The notes under the pieces: generated by a model
The model's input: the letters and a program-made list of their open reading frames with translations, nothing else
Database searches by the model: none
Told to the model about the DNA's origin: nothing
Source: Symbiodinium natans
Lineage: Eukaryota > Sar > Dinophyceae > Suessiales > Symbiodiniaceae
Direction: 5' to 3'
Assembly (NCBI GenBank): GCA_905221605.1
Contig: CAJNDS010002610.1
Coordinates: forward strand, 250,001-305,000
Length of the DNA: 55,000 bases
In this document: in pieces, positions 12,701 to 25,400 of the stretch
Layout of the letters: the number at the start of each line of letters is the position of its first letter
How positions within the stretch are numbered: the stretch's first letter is position 1
Position numbers and translations under genes: made by a program

Positions 12701-13403
12701 AGACCCCAGAAGAGTTTTTTGGAACCCCGGGGAGGCTCCCCACCCCACCCTCGCACCAAACCCATTTGACCCATTTGCCTAAATCGACGAAGGACTTAAT
12801 CGACGAAGGGCTTGCCTTATTCGACGAAGGACTTGGGTTATTCGACGAAGGACTTGGCTTATTCGACGAAGGACTTGGCTTATTCGACGAAGGACTTGGC
12901 TTATTCGACGAAGGACTTGGCTCATTCGACGAAGGACTTGGCTTATTCGACGAAGGAATTGGCTTATTCGACGAAGAACTTGGCTTATTCGACGAATTCA
13001 TTAGGGTTTAAATATATATGTATGAAGAGAGGTTTAGGGTTTAGGGTTTAGAGTTTAGGGTCCGCCGACCGCGGCGTGTTGGATGGGAAAAGGAGGGGAA
13101 AACCTCCCTCTTTCCCCCCAAAACGCGAGGTAGGGGGGGGTACCCGGGCAGCTTTTCCATGGAGGGCCAGGCCACCCACACCGCATAAACTCACGGACCA
13201 CAGGCGGTTTCGCACAGGACATAGGGGCCCTTTTGGGAAAAACCCACCCAGCGCCCCCCTTCCCCCCTACCGCCCACCTACCCCCCCCCCTACCCCCCCC
13301 CCCTACCCCCCCCCCTCCAGGTTGCTGTTGGCCTGTTTCAACAATTGATGGGGCTGCGTTGGCCTTCAAGCTGGCTTCAGCTCCTGTTTTGGTCCTGGTG
13401 CTA

Positions 13404-13434
<31 letters not shown>

Positions 13435-16400
13435 CGTTTCACAGAGGCTCAAGCAAATCGACTTTTGGCATCCTTTGAGCTGACGAGCGCGTTTAAACCT
13501 TTCAACTATGCTCCAGCGGGGTCGGCGGCTTGAGCCGGAAACTCTTAAATTTAGGGTTTAGGGTTTAGAGTTTAGGGTTGAGGCAAGGCCGGCCTGCGCA
13601 ATGGCTGCCTCCACAACAGGGATACCAACCTGGCCATGCTTGTCAGTTAGTGGCCGTCATAATTCGGGCTTGAAAGTCTTAGTGAATACCCTAGCCCGAT
13701 GTATATCCAGAAAGGGTTAAAGGTTAACTACGCAGCCCCTACTTGAAGTATCAGGGCACTTAGTAAGTGGGGCTAAAGGCAAGGCAACTATGCTGATAAT
13801 TGATTCTTATCCCAATTAAGGTACTTAGATCCCTACTTACTAAGTGCCCGATCCTCCAAGTAAGGAGTAGGGTCGCCGCAGCTATAACCTTGACGAAGGT
13901 GCTTATACCCCCAAGAAAAACACCGGCGCACCTTCGAGTAGGCTGGGGCTTGCGCTTCTGTTCAGAAATATCTCGGGTCAGCCCCAAAGGTACGATATTG
14001 CGGGCTCAGGGATCCCAAGGCTCGAAAGCCCTAAACCCTAAACCCTAAATCCTCAACCCTACACCCTAAACCGGCAAAAAGAAGCTGACTGCTTCAACCC
14101 CTCAGCACTGCTTCGGGTGTGGGGTTTGAGGCTGCAGCACTTCGATCACGCATGGCCTGCTCGAGCTCGATTGCGGGCGAGCTGAAGAGCTACTCCACGA
14201 GCAAAGCGTCCTCTGAGAGCCAGCCGAAATGCCACGTTCATGTGATCGCGAGCGGTGTCCTCCAGAGTCGTCTCATGCGAACGACGAACCCCGGCACTTG
14301 CCAGATGGAGCTCCACTCGCCGAACGACTTTGAGGTCCAGATATGATCAGCGGCGTCGGGCTTACTTGCTTCTTTGAAGGGATTGACGTCCCAACATGGG
14401 GGCTTATCATATTAGGATCCCTAAACCCTAAACCCTAAACCATAAACCCTAAACCCTAAACCCTAAACCCCTCAATATAGACCCCGAAATCGTAGGATTC
14501 CCTTAGAATAAGGGCCCCAAGAAGGTACCCCGAAGATCGTGAAACCCCCAAATAGACCTGGGGTTGCCACGCATGCTCCGAAGTTCAGGGTTTAGGGTTT
14601 AGGGGTTAAGGGTTTAGGGTTTACGGTTTAGTTGCTGTGTGCTGAGGTTGTGGTCTTCGTTCCTTGGGGTGAAGGGGGACGAGCCACCCTCCCTTCCCTG
14701 GGCTGTGATGCCAACGCGCACTATGCCAGCCCTGCAGAAAGCCGAAGCCCTAAGGGCCCTAAACCCCGAATCCCGAAACCCTTCAGCCCAAAATGGCCCA
14801 AAAAACTCCACGTGTCTAGGGCGCCTTAAAGCCGCGGATCTTCACGGTGCTGTCAATCCTGCGGGTTTTGGGGGGGATTCGGGTTTGGGGTTTGTGGGAT
14901 TTAGGGTTTGGGGTGTAGGCAAGAAGTTTAGGGTCTTTTTTGAGGATGTAGGGTTAATTTAGGGTTGAGGTTTGGGGTTAGGGTTGAGGGTCGAGGGTCA
15001 AGGGTCGAGAGAGGGTGCGTGGTGGAAGCCGTCGTCAAGTCAAGCCTGGAAGGTCCTAAACCCTAAAACTCTCTAAGCCGCTAAAACCCTAAACCCGAAA
15101 CTGCAGCTCTCTTTGGACTTCTATAGGGCTTCGGAAGCAGGGCTTAGGCAGGTTTTGGGGGTTTAGCAAACAGATCCGGCAAAGCTATTAAAGAGCCACC
15201 GAAGTGCTTCGGGCTTAGAGCTTAGTTGGGTTTAGGGTTTAGGGGTTTAGGGGTTTAGGGGTTTAGGGGTTTAGGGGTTTAGGGGTTTAGGGGTTTAGGG
15301 GTTTAGAGGGGTAGAGGGGTTTAGGGGTTTAGGGGTTTAGGGGTTTAGGGGTTTAGGGGTTTAGGGGTTTAGGGGTTTAGGGGTTTAGGGGTTTAGGGCT
15401 TACGGTTTAGGGTTTAGGGTTTAGGGCTTCGGGCTTCGGGCTGCACCAGCGGTTGTTTTTTGAACCGATGGGGAAAACACCGTCCCTGGCTCATCTCCTC
15501 AATCTAATTTCACTGGAGTGGCCACTCGACGAAGTAGCTTGAAGTGCTGGGGCCTCAGGATCTCTGGCCAACTCCACTCACTGCAAAGCAAAACTCGAGC
15601 CAAGCCTTCTGCCTCAATTGTTCCCTCTTGGAATGGCAAATGCTGAATGCAAGCATAATTCAATGTTGGCGACACGCCTCAAGTGGTGGCTCGTGAGGCC
15701 AAGGTGGTCCTCTTGCTCGCGCTCATGAGAGAGGATGTCGCTAGAATTTGGCATTGCTTTGAAGTCACGCCTCCCCTCTGGCCGTTCCTCGCCAGTGATG
15801 AAATCGATGGCATCCTTGTGAGCGTCTGCCGAGGACTGATCATAGGCCAGCTTCAGCCACGCAGCTAGGACGGCTAGGAGGCCCCACGGGCGCCCCTGGC
15901 CGATGTTCCCCAGCTCACTGGCTTGGGGTTTCGCTGTCCTAGTCCTTTTGCAGTCCGAGCCATGTCTTGGATTGCCACACATGGCAGCAAACTTCTTGGA
16001 AGCGACCTTGTACCCGATAGATCCGTAATCGCCAACCGGCACGGAAATGTCCACGTTCGCCTTTGGGACGGGCCGCTTGGCTGCGGCTGCCTCGCGGCTG
16101 CTGCTGGCTGCACACACGGTGGGAAAACAAAACGAAGCAGCTTGAAGCTTTCAGTCACAGAAACCCTGAACCCTGAACCCTGAACCCTGAACCCTGAACC
16201 CTGAACCCTGAACCCTAAACCCGCCCAACCCCTCTCATTCTAGGTGAGTGGGCGCCGTCGAGCGCTCAGCGAGACCATGGCAGGCTCTGCTGAGCTGCAG
16301 AGCCTGCCAACCGCACATGTGAGGGGTCGCCAGGCTACAGTCGCCTAGCTCAGTGACTGTTTATACATTATAACCCCAAACCCGAACTCCTTGCTGTCAG

Positions 16401-19400
16401 AAGCCCCCCAACCCTGGCCTGGGGCCCCCCTGGAGGCCTCCCTGGACCCTCTGGAGGCTGTCCCGACTCCGACCTTGTTCGCTGGACCAGGGGCCCTTTA
16501 ACGGGCTCAGCCTGGAACAGTGGTCAAAAATTGACCCCTGGAAACCGCTCCCCACCCCCCCCCACCCCCCCCACCCCCCCCACCCACCCCCACGCCACCC
16601 ACCCCCCCCCCACCAAGGCCAGGCCAGGCCCTGGAAGGCCCCTAAAACGTAGGTAGGTTTTTCCACGCTTCGAGTGAAAAAGAATGAGAAGGCCCTCCGG
16701 CCGAAGACACCCCCCAACGCAAACGCCGATTTGGCTCTCGCAAGCTTCTAGACCTGTTTAGCAAAGGGTCTATCGCCATACAACCTTTACGCTCCCGCAT
16801 AGAGAAGAAAAAACAATGAGAAGCCCTCCGGCCGAAGACACCCCCCAACGCAAACGCTGATTTGGCTCTGGTAAGCTTCTAAACATGACTCTCACAAGGC
16901 CTGTTCATATCAACGCCGTGACACCCCGACATCGAGAATAGAAACAATGAGAAGGCCCTCCGGCCGAAGACACCCCCCAACGCAAATGCTGATTTGGCTC
17001 TCGCAAGCTAGACATGATTTTCGCAAGGCATCTTTATGGCAACAAATCTTTCGCCATGCAGCCTTGACACCCCGACATCCAGAATGCAACAATGAGAAAG
17101 CCCGCCCAATGCAAAACCAAATTTTCCTCTCGAAAGCTCGATATCTAACATCTTTTCCAAGGCATCTTCTCAGATGTCACCTTGCAAAAAGCAAGGCATC
17201 AGGCTCCATGACATAAGGTAGCGTGCGTGCTAGATGTTAGTCCGAAGTATAGCGTTGAGTGCAGAAGTGTTTGGATGTGGGCTGGCTTGGATTTGGCTGG
17301 CTCTTTTTTGGCTCGTTTTGAGTAGTGTTTGGGTGGCCTTGGGGTGGGCATGTCTGCACACAACTGCGTACAGCTGACCACTGCTACACCCTAAACCCTA
17401 AACCCTAAACCCTAAACCCTAAACCCTAAACCCTAAACCCTGAACCCTAACGCTCTCTCTGGGTAACAGTCCTTCCCCGGATCTCCAGCAGCGGAGGATC
17501 CCCGACGAATCGCGCTGCGTCGCCTTCGAGACGCGTAGGGTTTTTAGGGTTTCGGGTTTAGGGTCTAAACCCTAAACCCTAAACGCCAAACCCTAAACCC
17601 TAAACCCTATGGGCAGTTTGAGGTTTAGGGGTTGATGCGTGCGGGGTTGTAGAATGTCTGGAAGAAGCTAACTTGGAGACCAACTAGGGTTCGGGGTTTA
17701 GGGTTTAGGGTCTTGGGTGGGTTACAAGGAACTCATTCGCCAAGCCTTCGTTACTGTAGAGTTTGGCGTTGGGGTTTAGGGTTTAGGGTCCAGAGTTCAG
17801 GGTTCAGGGTTTAGGGTTTAGGGTTTAAGGTTTAGGGCTCAGGGTTTAGGCCTTGGGGTTCCTAAATCGGAAGAAGCGGCCGAAAACCTGCACCCTCAAT
17901 ACTCAATCCTAGGCAGGACACTACCCCAAATTCTGAGTGCTAAGCCCTCAAAAAGCCCTGCAGCAGACAATTTCCGGGTCTCAGTTCCAAAGGGAAGGAG
18001 AGTTCTTGGTAAGCCCCGACAAAAGGCCCGAAGAAGCCTTGCTTCAGGGTTGTTAAGACCCTAAACCCTAGACCCTAGACCCTAGACCCTAGACCCTAAA
18101 CCCTAAACCCTAAACCCTAAACCCTAAACCCTAAACCCTAAACCCTAAACCCTAAACCCTAAACCCTAAACACGAATAAGGACCTTGGGTTCAACCCCCC
18201 CCCCCCATGCGCCTAGAGTCACCTAGAGATCCCAATGCGGCTTACTTGAGGGTTTAGGGTTTAGGGTTTAGGGTTTAGGGGTTTAGGCGTATAGGGCTTT
18301 GTGGATTCAAAAAGTTCTAGGGGCCTTGAGACATAATTGGAATAGGGTTTGGGGGGGGGGTTATAGTACGATGATAACGGGGCCATAAGGGAATACCATT
18401 AGTAGTTGTTCCGACCCCTATATCATGTTCTGTATTGGGCTGTGGGCAACGACCACGCTTCTAACTTTAGATTCTGTTTTAAATGAGTGAGGTGTGTGTG
18501 TGTGTATTTGTGGAGTGTGTGGAGCGCGTGGAGTGTGCAGATCTGTGGGCGGAGTGTGGGTGGAGTGTGGGGAGTGCAGGGAGTGAGGGAAATGTCGGGA
18601 GTGTGGGGAGTGTGAAGGGTGTGTGGATGTGGGGTGTGTGGAGCGTGTGGAGTGTGTGGAGCGCGCGGAGTGTGTTTGAGGTGCGTGTGGCGGTGTGTGG
18701 AGCGTGTTCAGCGTGTGGAGTGCTTGGAGTGTGTGGAGTGTGTGGAGCGCACGGAGCGTGTGCGGAGTGTGTACGGAGTGAGGGGAGTGTGTGGGAGTGT
18801 GTGGAGTGTGTGGAGTGCGTGGGAATGCGTGGAGTGCGTGGAGTGTGTGGAGTACGTGGCTTGCGTGGAGTGCGTGTGGAATGCGTGGTGCGTGTGTGTC
18901 TGTAGTGCTAGTGTTAATGTTTGAATGAATGTCAGTGTAAGTGTCAGTTAGTGTTCGTGTTAGTGTTGGTGATAGTGCTAGTGATGGTGTCAGGGTGTGC
19001 GTGGGCGTGGGTGTGCGTGGGGGAGTGTGGGAGTGGGGTGGGGAGTGTGGGAGTGTGGGAGTGTGGGAGTGTGGGAGTGTGGGAGTGTGGGAGTGTGGGA
19101 GTGTGGGAGTGTGAGAGTGTGGGAGTGTGGGAGTGTGGGAGTGTGGGAGTGTGGGAGTGTGGGAGTGTGGGAGTGTGGGAGTGTGGGAGTGTGGGACTGT
19201 GGGAGTGTGGGAGTGTGGGAGTGTAGGAGTGTGGGTGGTGGGCGTGTTTCCTGGCCGTTCTTGGAACCTCCATGGTACCTATAAACACAACGACCAGAAA
19301 CAAAAACAAGCCACAGCAAGAACGACGGTCTACCCTTTTTGGGGTTTAGGGTCTAAAGCTTAGGGTTTAGGGCTTTTTGGCTCTTGGGGCTTCTGGGTTT

Positions 19401-22400
19401 CTTGAACCCTAAACCCTAAATGCTAAACAACAAACCCTAAACCTTAAACCCCAAATCCTAAATCCTGTGAGGATCCAAAGGCATGGGTTTTAGGCAGGCC
19501 TGTTTTATACCATCGCCACTTGCCTTGGCTGAGAGCCACCTGATGAAACTCGTGGTTACAGGGCCGGTACGAGTTTTGAGGGTTTGGGGTTTCGGGCGCG
19601 AGGCAAGGGTTTAGGGTTTGGGGTTTAGGGTGTCGCTTGAGGGGTGAGGGTTGAGGGTCAGAAATTTAGGGTTTAGGGTTTAGGGTTTTGGTTTTAGGGT
19701 TTAGGGTTTAGGGTTTAGGGTTTGGGGTTTGGGAGTTGGGGTTTAGGGAGGGTTTAGCGGCCCAGGGGTTTAGGGGTTTAGGCTTCTACAGGGACGTAGG
19801 GTTGGGGTTCAGGGTATGCTAAACCCTAAACCCTAAACCCTAAACCCTAAACCCTGAACCCTGAACCCTAAACCCTAAACCCGCTACTGCAAGTCAGAGC
19901 TTCGGGGTTGAGGGCTTGGCGTTGAAGATGCGGTGTGTTTAGGGTTCAGGGCATTTGTTTGGAGCTGCGCTTGGGGGTTCGGGCATTCTTAAAGAGGGGT
20001 GTGAGGGTTTATAAGATGTTTAGGGTTCAGGGTTTAGGGCTGCGCTTGGGGCGTTGGGGGCATCGAAAGGGGACCTTAAGGTTGTGAGGGCTTGGATTTG
20101 CAGCTACCCTACTTAGAACCAGCCTCGAATCTTCATGCATATCCTAGGCATCGCTTCTTGACAGAGAGCAGGCCCACACCTGCCCACCTTGTGATCCTTG
20201 GTCTTGCATCTCTCGGATCGGCTTGCTCACGACTTTGGCCGCCTCTTCTTTTAAGAGCCGTGGTGCTGCCAAGGCTGGTGCTTAGCAATCGCATCTTGCG
20301 TGGAGCTTTCGGAGCTATCCGCAGATGGAACTCGGGGTTTGACGTCCGCACAGGTGGCGTGCTTGTGCCCCAAGTCGAAGGCCAATTCCTTCAAAGTCGC
20401 GCCATGCGCCATGGCCTGCAGGACCGTGTGGGACACGCTGTACTTGTCGTAGCGAAGCCACGCGACCGCAGCGTGTGGAACCTGCTCAGTCCATCCTTGG
20501 GGGGGCGGTGGATGTAAGCGACGCTGCGGACACACGCTGCCTCGTCTGAGGAACAGAGTCTAAGCCCTAGCCTTAGCATACAGGTAGTTGCCAAAATAGG
20601 GATACACCTAATTGTCGAAAACACCCAAAACCCTAAACCCTGAACCCCTAAACCCTCAACCCTAAACCCTAAACCCTAAACCCCAAAACCCCAAAACCCC
20701 AAACCCTAAACCCCTACTCCTAGCAGGGGCTGCGAGGTTCACAGCTCCGAGCTGAAACTGCACAGGGTTTAGGGTTTAGGGTTTAGGGTTGAGGGTTTCG
20801 GGTTTAGGGTTTAGAGTTTAGGGTTTTGGGTTTGGGTTTCGGGTTTAGGGTTTAGGGTTTAGCGCTTAGGGGTTTGGGGGTTCAGGGGTTTAGGTTTACG
20901 GGTTTGGGGTTTAGGGTTTAGGGCCCGGGTGGAGGGTTTGGGGGTTTAAGGGGTTTAGGGTTTAGGGTTTGGGGGTTTATGGTTTGGGGTTCTAGAGACA
21001 CGTAGGGTGGGGTTCAGGGTATGGGTTGACGTCATTGTCACCTTGCGGGACGGTTTGGGGCTTCGGGGCTTATGGCTTCGGGGGCAGTTTGCGGCGTCAA
21101 TCCCCCAAGTCTTTGGATCCCAAACTCCAAGCCCTAAACCCTAAACCCTAAACCTCAGGGGTTCCCCTACTACCCCCCTCTGTGCTATCCCCCCTAGGCT
21201 CCCCCACAATTAAGGTTATGGAGCGATAATGAAGCCAAATTATGGTTAGTTAAGGGGGGAACCTAGGGGGTGGTAGTAGGGAACTCATGAAAACCCACGT
21301 CCCAAAACCCAAGCCCGGAGCACCCTAAACCCAAAACAAGAAAACCCAAAACCCACCAAACCCTAAACCCTATCTCCCCCCAAAAAAAGCCCCAGAAACC
21401 CAAGCCGCAAACTAAACCCAAAACCCAAAACCCTAAACTCTAAACCTTAAACTAGGCCCAAGAGTAACCTGGGAATAACAAGGGTGCCCTTTTTTGGTTT
21501 AAAGGTGCCTAAACGCTGAAAAGGGAATAGTAAGCCCTAAACCCTAAACCCAAACCCAATGAGCCCTAAACCCTGAACCCCAAAACCACTGAGCCCTAAG
21601 CCCTAAACTCCAAACCACTGAGCCCTAAACCCTAAACTCTAAACCCCAAACTCCAAACCCCAAACCCTACACTCCAAACCCCAAACCCTAAACCCTAAAA
21701 CCCAAACCCTAAACCCTAATTAAACCCTGAAAGTCCTGGGGGCCCAGACCATATCTGCGTTCGCGCCCTCGGAGAACTTCAAGGCAGTCGCTTCGCTTTG
21801 CCCGTGGTAGCCGAAGGACAGCACCGGCTGGCCATGGTTGGGGCTTGGGGTTTGGGGTTTAGTGTTTACTGTTTGGGGTTTAGGGTTTAGGGTTTGGGGT
21901 TTGGGGTTTAGGGCTTGGGGTTTGGGGGTTTGCGGGTTTGGGGTTTGGGGTTTTGGGTTTTGGGTTTGGGGTTTGGGGTTTAGGGCTTGGGGTTTGGGGC
22001 TTGATCAACACTATGAAGCATTAATAAAGAAAGTAAAAAAGGAAGAAGATTACAAATCTCAACGTCCTTCCCAAACCTTTACAATCCGATCTTCATTCCG
22101 TTCATTCCATTCACACCCTATTTATTCTATTATTTATTACTAATATTCCGGGGCTACTAATAAGACGTATATTGCCCCGGTAGTTCTTATATTATTACTG
22201 TCTTGATTCTGAAGATGAACCAAAGATAGAAGCAAAAGACTCCATTCATCAAGTGAGCTCTCCAAACCATAACATTCTCTAGGGAACATGAATAATGCAT
22301 CATGAATGTTCTTGTGAACAAACTTCTGCGGCATTAAGGTCTTTATTAACTAGCGCAAAGATTCCTTCAAATATAAATGTCCTTTACCTTTAGGACTAAG

Positions 22401-25400
22401 ACATTGTTAAATTGTTGTATGGTGTCTTATTCCCGCGTTTAATTGCAATGAAAGCACGAATTTAACAAGCGAATATACGAACGAATAAAATTACGGGCGA
22501 GTGAAAAGAACTAAAAGACGCCCGTATTCTACTAATATTCTTCATTTCATTTGTATTATTATTGTTCTTATTCTCTGAACTTCTAGCACACAAAGCCCCA
22601 ATTCGAAGACCTTTAAACATTAGGACTCACGAAATAGCTTCATTCAACCGTGAGCAAATAACCGTCCCATCCGTGCGTACACTCTGTCTGCGTTCACAGA
22701 GTTTATTAAGATAGGAGCTCTGGGCAGTAATAACCTCAATTTTCTCTCCTTGAGCAGACTGTTCAAATGAGACGGTTTCCGGGGCTAGTTTCTTCCAGCA
22801 GCTTTTAACGGGGTCTTTCTCAGACTCGTCACCTTTCCCGCTAAAACCCTTCATAATGCAGTGAGCGAAAGAATGGGCAAAAAGAAATGCGCGCTGTGAA
22901 TGGATGAGCGTGTGAACGAATACACTTCATTTGATACTACATTGATGGACGAAGTGTATGAAGTGAGTGAGTGAGCGAGCGTGATTAGCGAACAAAAGAG
23001 CAGAATTGAACTAATATCAACCCTCAACCCTAAATCCTAAACCCTAAAGCCTCAACTCTTAATCCTAAACCCGAAACCCTTCATCCTAAACCCTAAACCC
23101 TAAACCCTGTTGGAGCTTGCCGACCGGGAGGCGCCCAGCAAAAGACATTGCAAAACATCGACTTAACGAAGCCATCGCCCCAAAATCCCATACGTCAAGC
23201 TCCCCCGTGCTCAAATGCAAATGCAAATCCTGACGAAGTCTACTTAGTATCCCCTGAAAACGCTAGTAACATCCCCATAAGCCACCTGACGAACCCTGCC
23301 TACTGAGTCAAAACGGCTTCCAAGTAGGGTTGAGACTTTAGGGTTCCCCTAAACCCTCAAGCCTTACACCCCTAATCCCTAAACCCTAAACCCTAAACCC
23401 TAAACCCTAAACCCTAACCCTAAACCCTAAACTCCTTGGGCTCTGCCCTCCCCGGGCGCACCCCTCCGACGTAGAGTTCCCCGACCAGTCCCCGGGGCAT
23501 GGTCTTCCTGCGACAAGGGTTTAGGGTTTAGGGTCTAGGGTTTAGGGTTTAGGGTTTAGGGGTCAGGGTTTAGGGTTTAGGGTTTAGGGTTTAGGGTTTA
23601 GGGTTTAGGGTTTAGGGTTTAGGGTTTAGGGTTTAGGGTTTAGGGTTTAGGTATACTAATAGTCCGTATCAGGGATTCTAATGGTGGGTACTACAATCCT
23701 TATCAAGGACTGTTAGTATAAAAGGGGACCATCATGCAACCGGTTTTGGCGGCTTCCACGTTCCCTAGTAGAGCTTGCAGATACTGAAAGGTTCCGGGGA
23801 CTTCGTAAGTCGCGCTCTAAGTAAGGTAACGGTACTTCGAACCCTAAACCCTAAACCCTAAACCCTAAACCCTAAACCGTCCCCCATTTCAGGTACTTAC
23901 ATCCCTACTTGCTAGGTGCCCCGATCCTCCACTTGCTAGCCTTCAGGGCTTCAGGCTGGGGTGCAAGCCCTGCAGTGCCCCTGAAAATATTGAAACACCC
24001 TAAGCACCAGCCACAAAAAAAAGTAAAGGCCCTAGAAAACCTAAGAGCCCTAAAAACCCCTAAACCCCCCCCCCCCAAAAAAAAAAACAAGCAAAAACAG
24101 AATACTGTACATAAAAGCTCAAAAACCTAACAACCCTCAAACTGCCTCCTAACAAATCCCAAACACACAATAAAAAAACGTAAAAACCTTGTAAGAAACC
24201 TAAAACAAAACCCTAACAGCCTACAAAGCCTACAAAGCCTAAAATTCTGAAAAGCCCAACAATACCCTAAAAACCCTCATCTTAGGGTAGTTACAAGCTC
24301 CCTTAGCACGGGCCGTTAATTGGGGAGCCCTTTTAAGCCCCTGTTTTACCCTCTAAAATATGAAACCCAAGGGCCCATACTTCAGAAGCCTTGAATGAAT
24401 CTTTAAGGGACCAACTTTGGGGACCATGCCACATTGTAAACTCGTAAAAGCTCCAAAAGCCGTTAGTTAACAGCGCTTGAGTCTTCTAAGGGGTGACATC
24501 TGCTGAAGCCAGGTACTTGGTAGCCCAGTAAACACATTCTAGAAAGGACACTCTTTTGGGGGGTTAGGGTTTCGGGTTTAAGGGCTTAGGGTTTAGGGTT
24601 TAGGGTTCCTTGAAAAGGGAACCCAGAACCAAAAGAAAAGGGACGAAGGGTACCACTGGGCTAGAAAGGAAACCCTCAAGACCTACACTTCCTGAGCTCC
24701 CAGACTTGGTCTCCGGATCGATGATGCAGGCCTGACTTGAAAGGTTGGGTTTAGGGTTTAGGGGTTCAGGGTTTAGGGTTTAGGGTTTAGGGTCTAGGGC
24801 TTTAGGGATATGGGGATTTAGGGTTGAGGGTTGAGGGTTTAAGGTTTAGGGTTTAGGGTTGAGGGCTTAGGGTTGAGGGGTTGCGGGTTGCGGAGTTTAG
24901 GGTTCCGGGTTTCGGGTTCAGGGTCGTACTTCAAGGTTCAGGGTGGTTTGGAGTAGGTTTCTATCGTGCGTGAATGCGGGTCAGAAAGCGTTGCAGGCTT
25001 CGGATTTAGCCCCGAAGTTGCCCTAAGGCCCTAAGTGTAACCTCACTTATACCTACCCATGCATTCACCTTCGAGCACGACTAAACCCGAAAACCCCAAA
25101 CCCAAACCCCAAACCCAAACCCCAAACCCCAAACCCCAAACCCCAAACCCCAAACCCCAAACCCTAAACCCCAAACCCCAAACCCCAAACCCCAAACCCC
25201 AAACCCTGAACCCTGAACCCTGAACCCTGAACCCAACCTTCTCGCAGCCCGGAACCTTCCAAGCCCAGCAAAACCCGACGCATTCGGGCATAAAGTTCAC
25301 TTGCAGACCACAAAGTGCCCCCGTTAGGAGCTATTTAGGGTTGAGGGTTTAGGGTTTAGGGTTTAGGGTTTAGGGTTCGTGGAAAAGTCCCTGCCGCAGC

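Larger units (their letters stand above)
22005..23025. other. AT-rich island without telomere-type repeats
   Basis: About 1 kb of clearly AT-rich sequence in a GC-rich, repeat-rich setting. No TTTAGGG or CCCTAAA unit occurs inside, although arrays touch both sides. It has several small stems (for example TACACTTC near 22922 and GAAGTGTA near 22953). It lies in the intron between exons 24 and 25 and looks like a foreign or organelle-derived insert. Confidence 0.6.

Noticed and set aside
12229-13011. Several overlapping open frames of 72 to 100 codons
   Set aside because: They come from the 154-bp and 21-bp tandem repeats.
16683-17160. CRISPR-like array
   Set aside because: Only four units of unequal length, no short identical repeats with unique spacers, and the genome is eukaryotic.
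17700-17750. Minus-strand island reading LYSNEGLANEFL, like an A6 motif, with a GTAACC donor
   Set aside because: The A6 motif is better and in order at 23.5 and 21.8 kb; this lies between the two halves of A7.
18944-19319. Open frames of 95 to 121 codons over the 8-bp GTGTGGGA array
   Set aside because: Low-complexity artefacts open in several frames at once.
21838-22015. Frames rich in GFRVWGLGF or LNPKP, here and at many arrays
   Set aside because: Direct translations of TTTGGGG and CCCTAAA repeats.
23179-23209. Minus-strand island reading TGELDVWDFG, also A6-like
   Set aside because: The GELYVGG exon at 23462-23507 joins the next exon in phase; using both would repeat A6.
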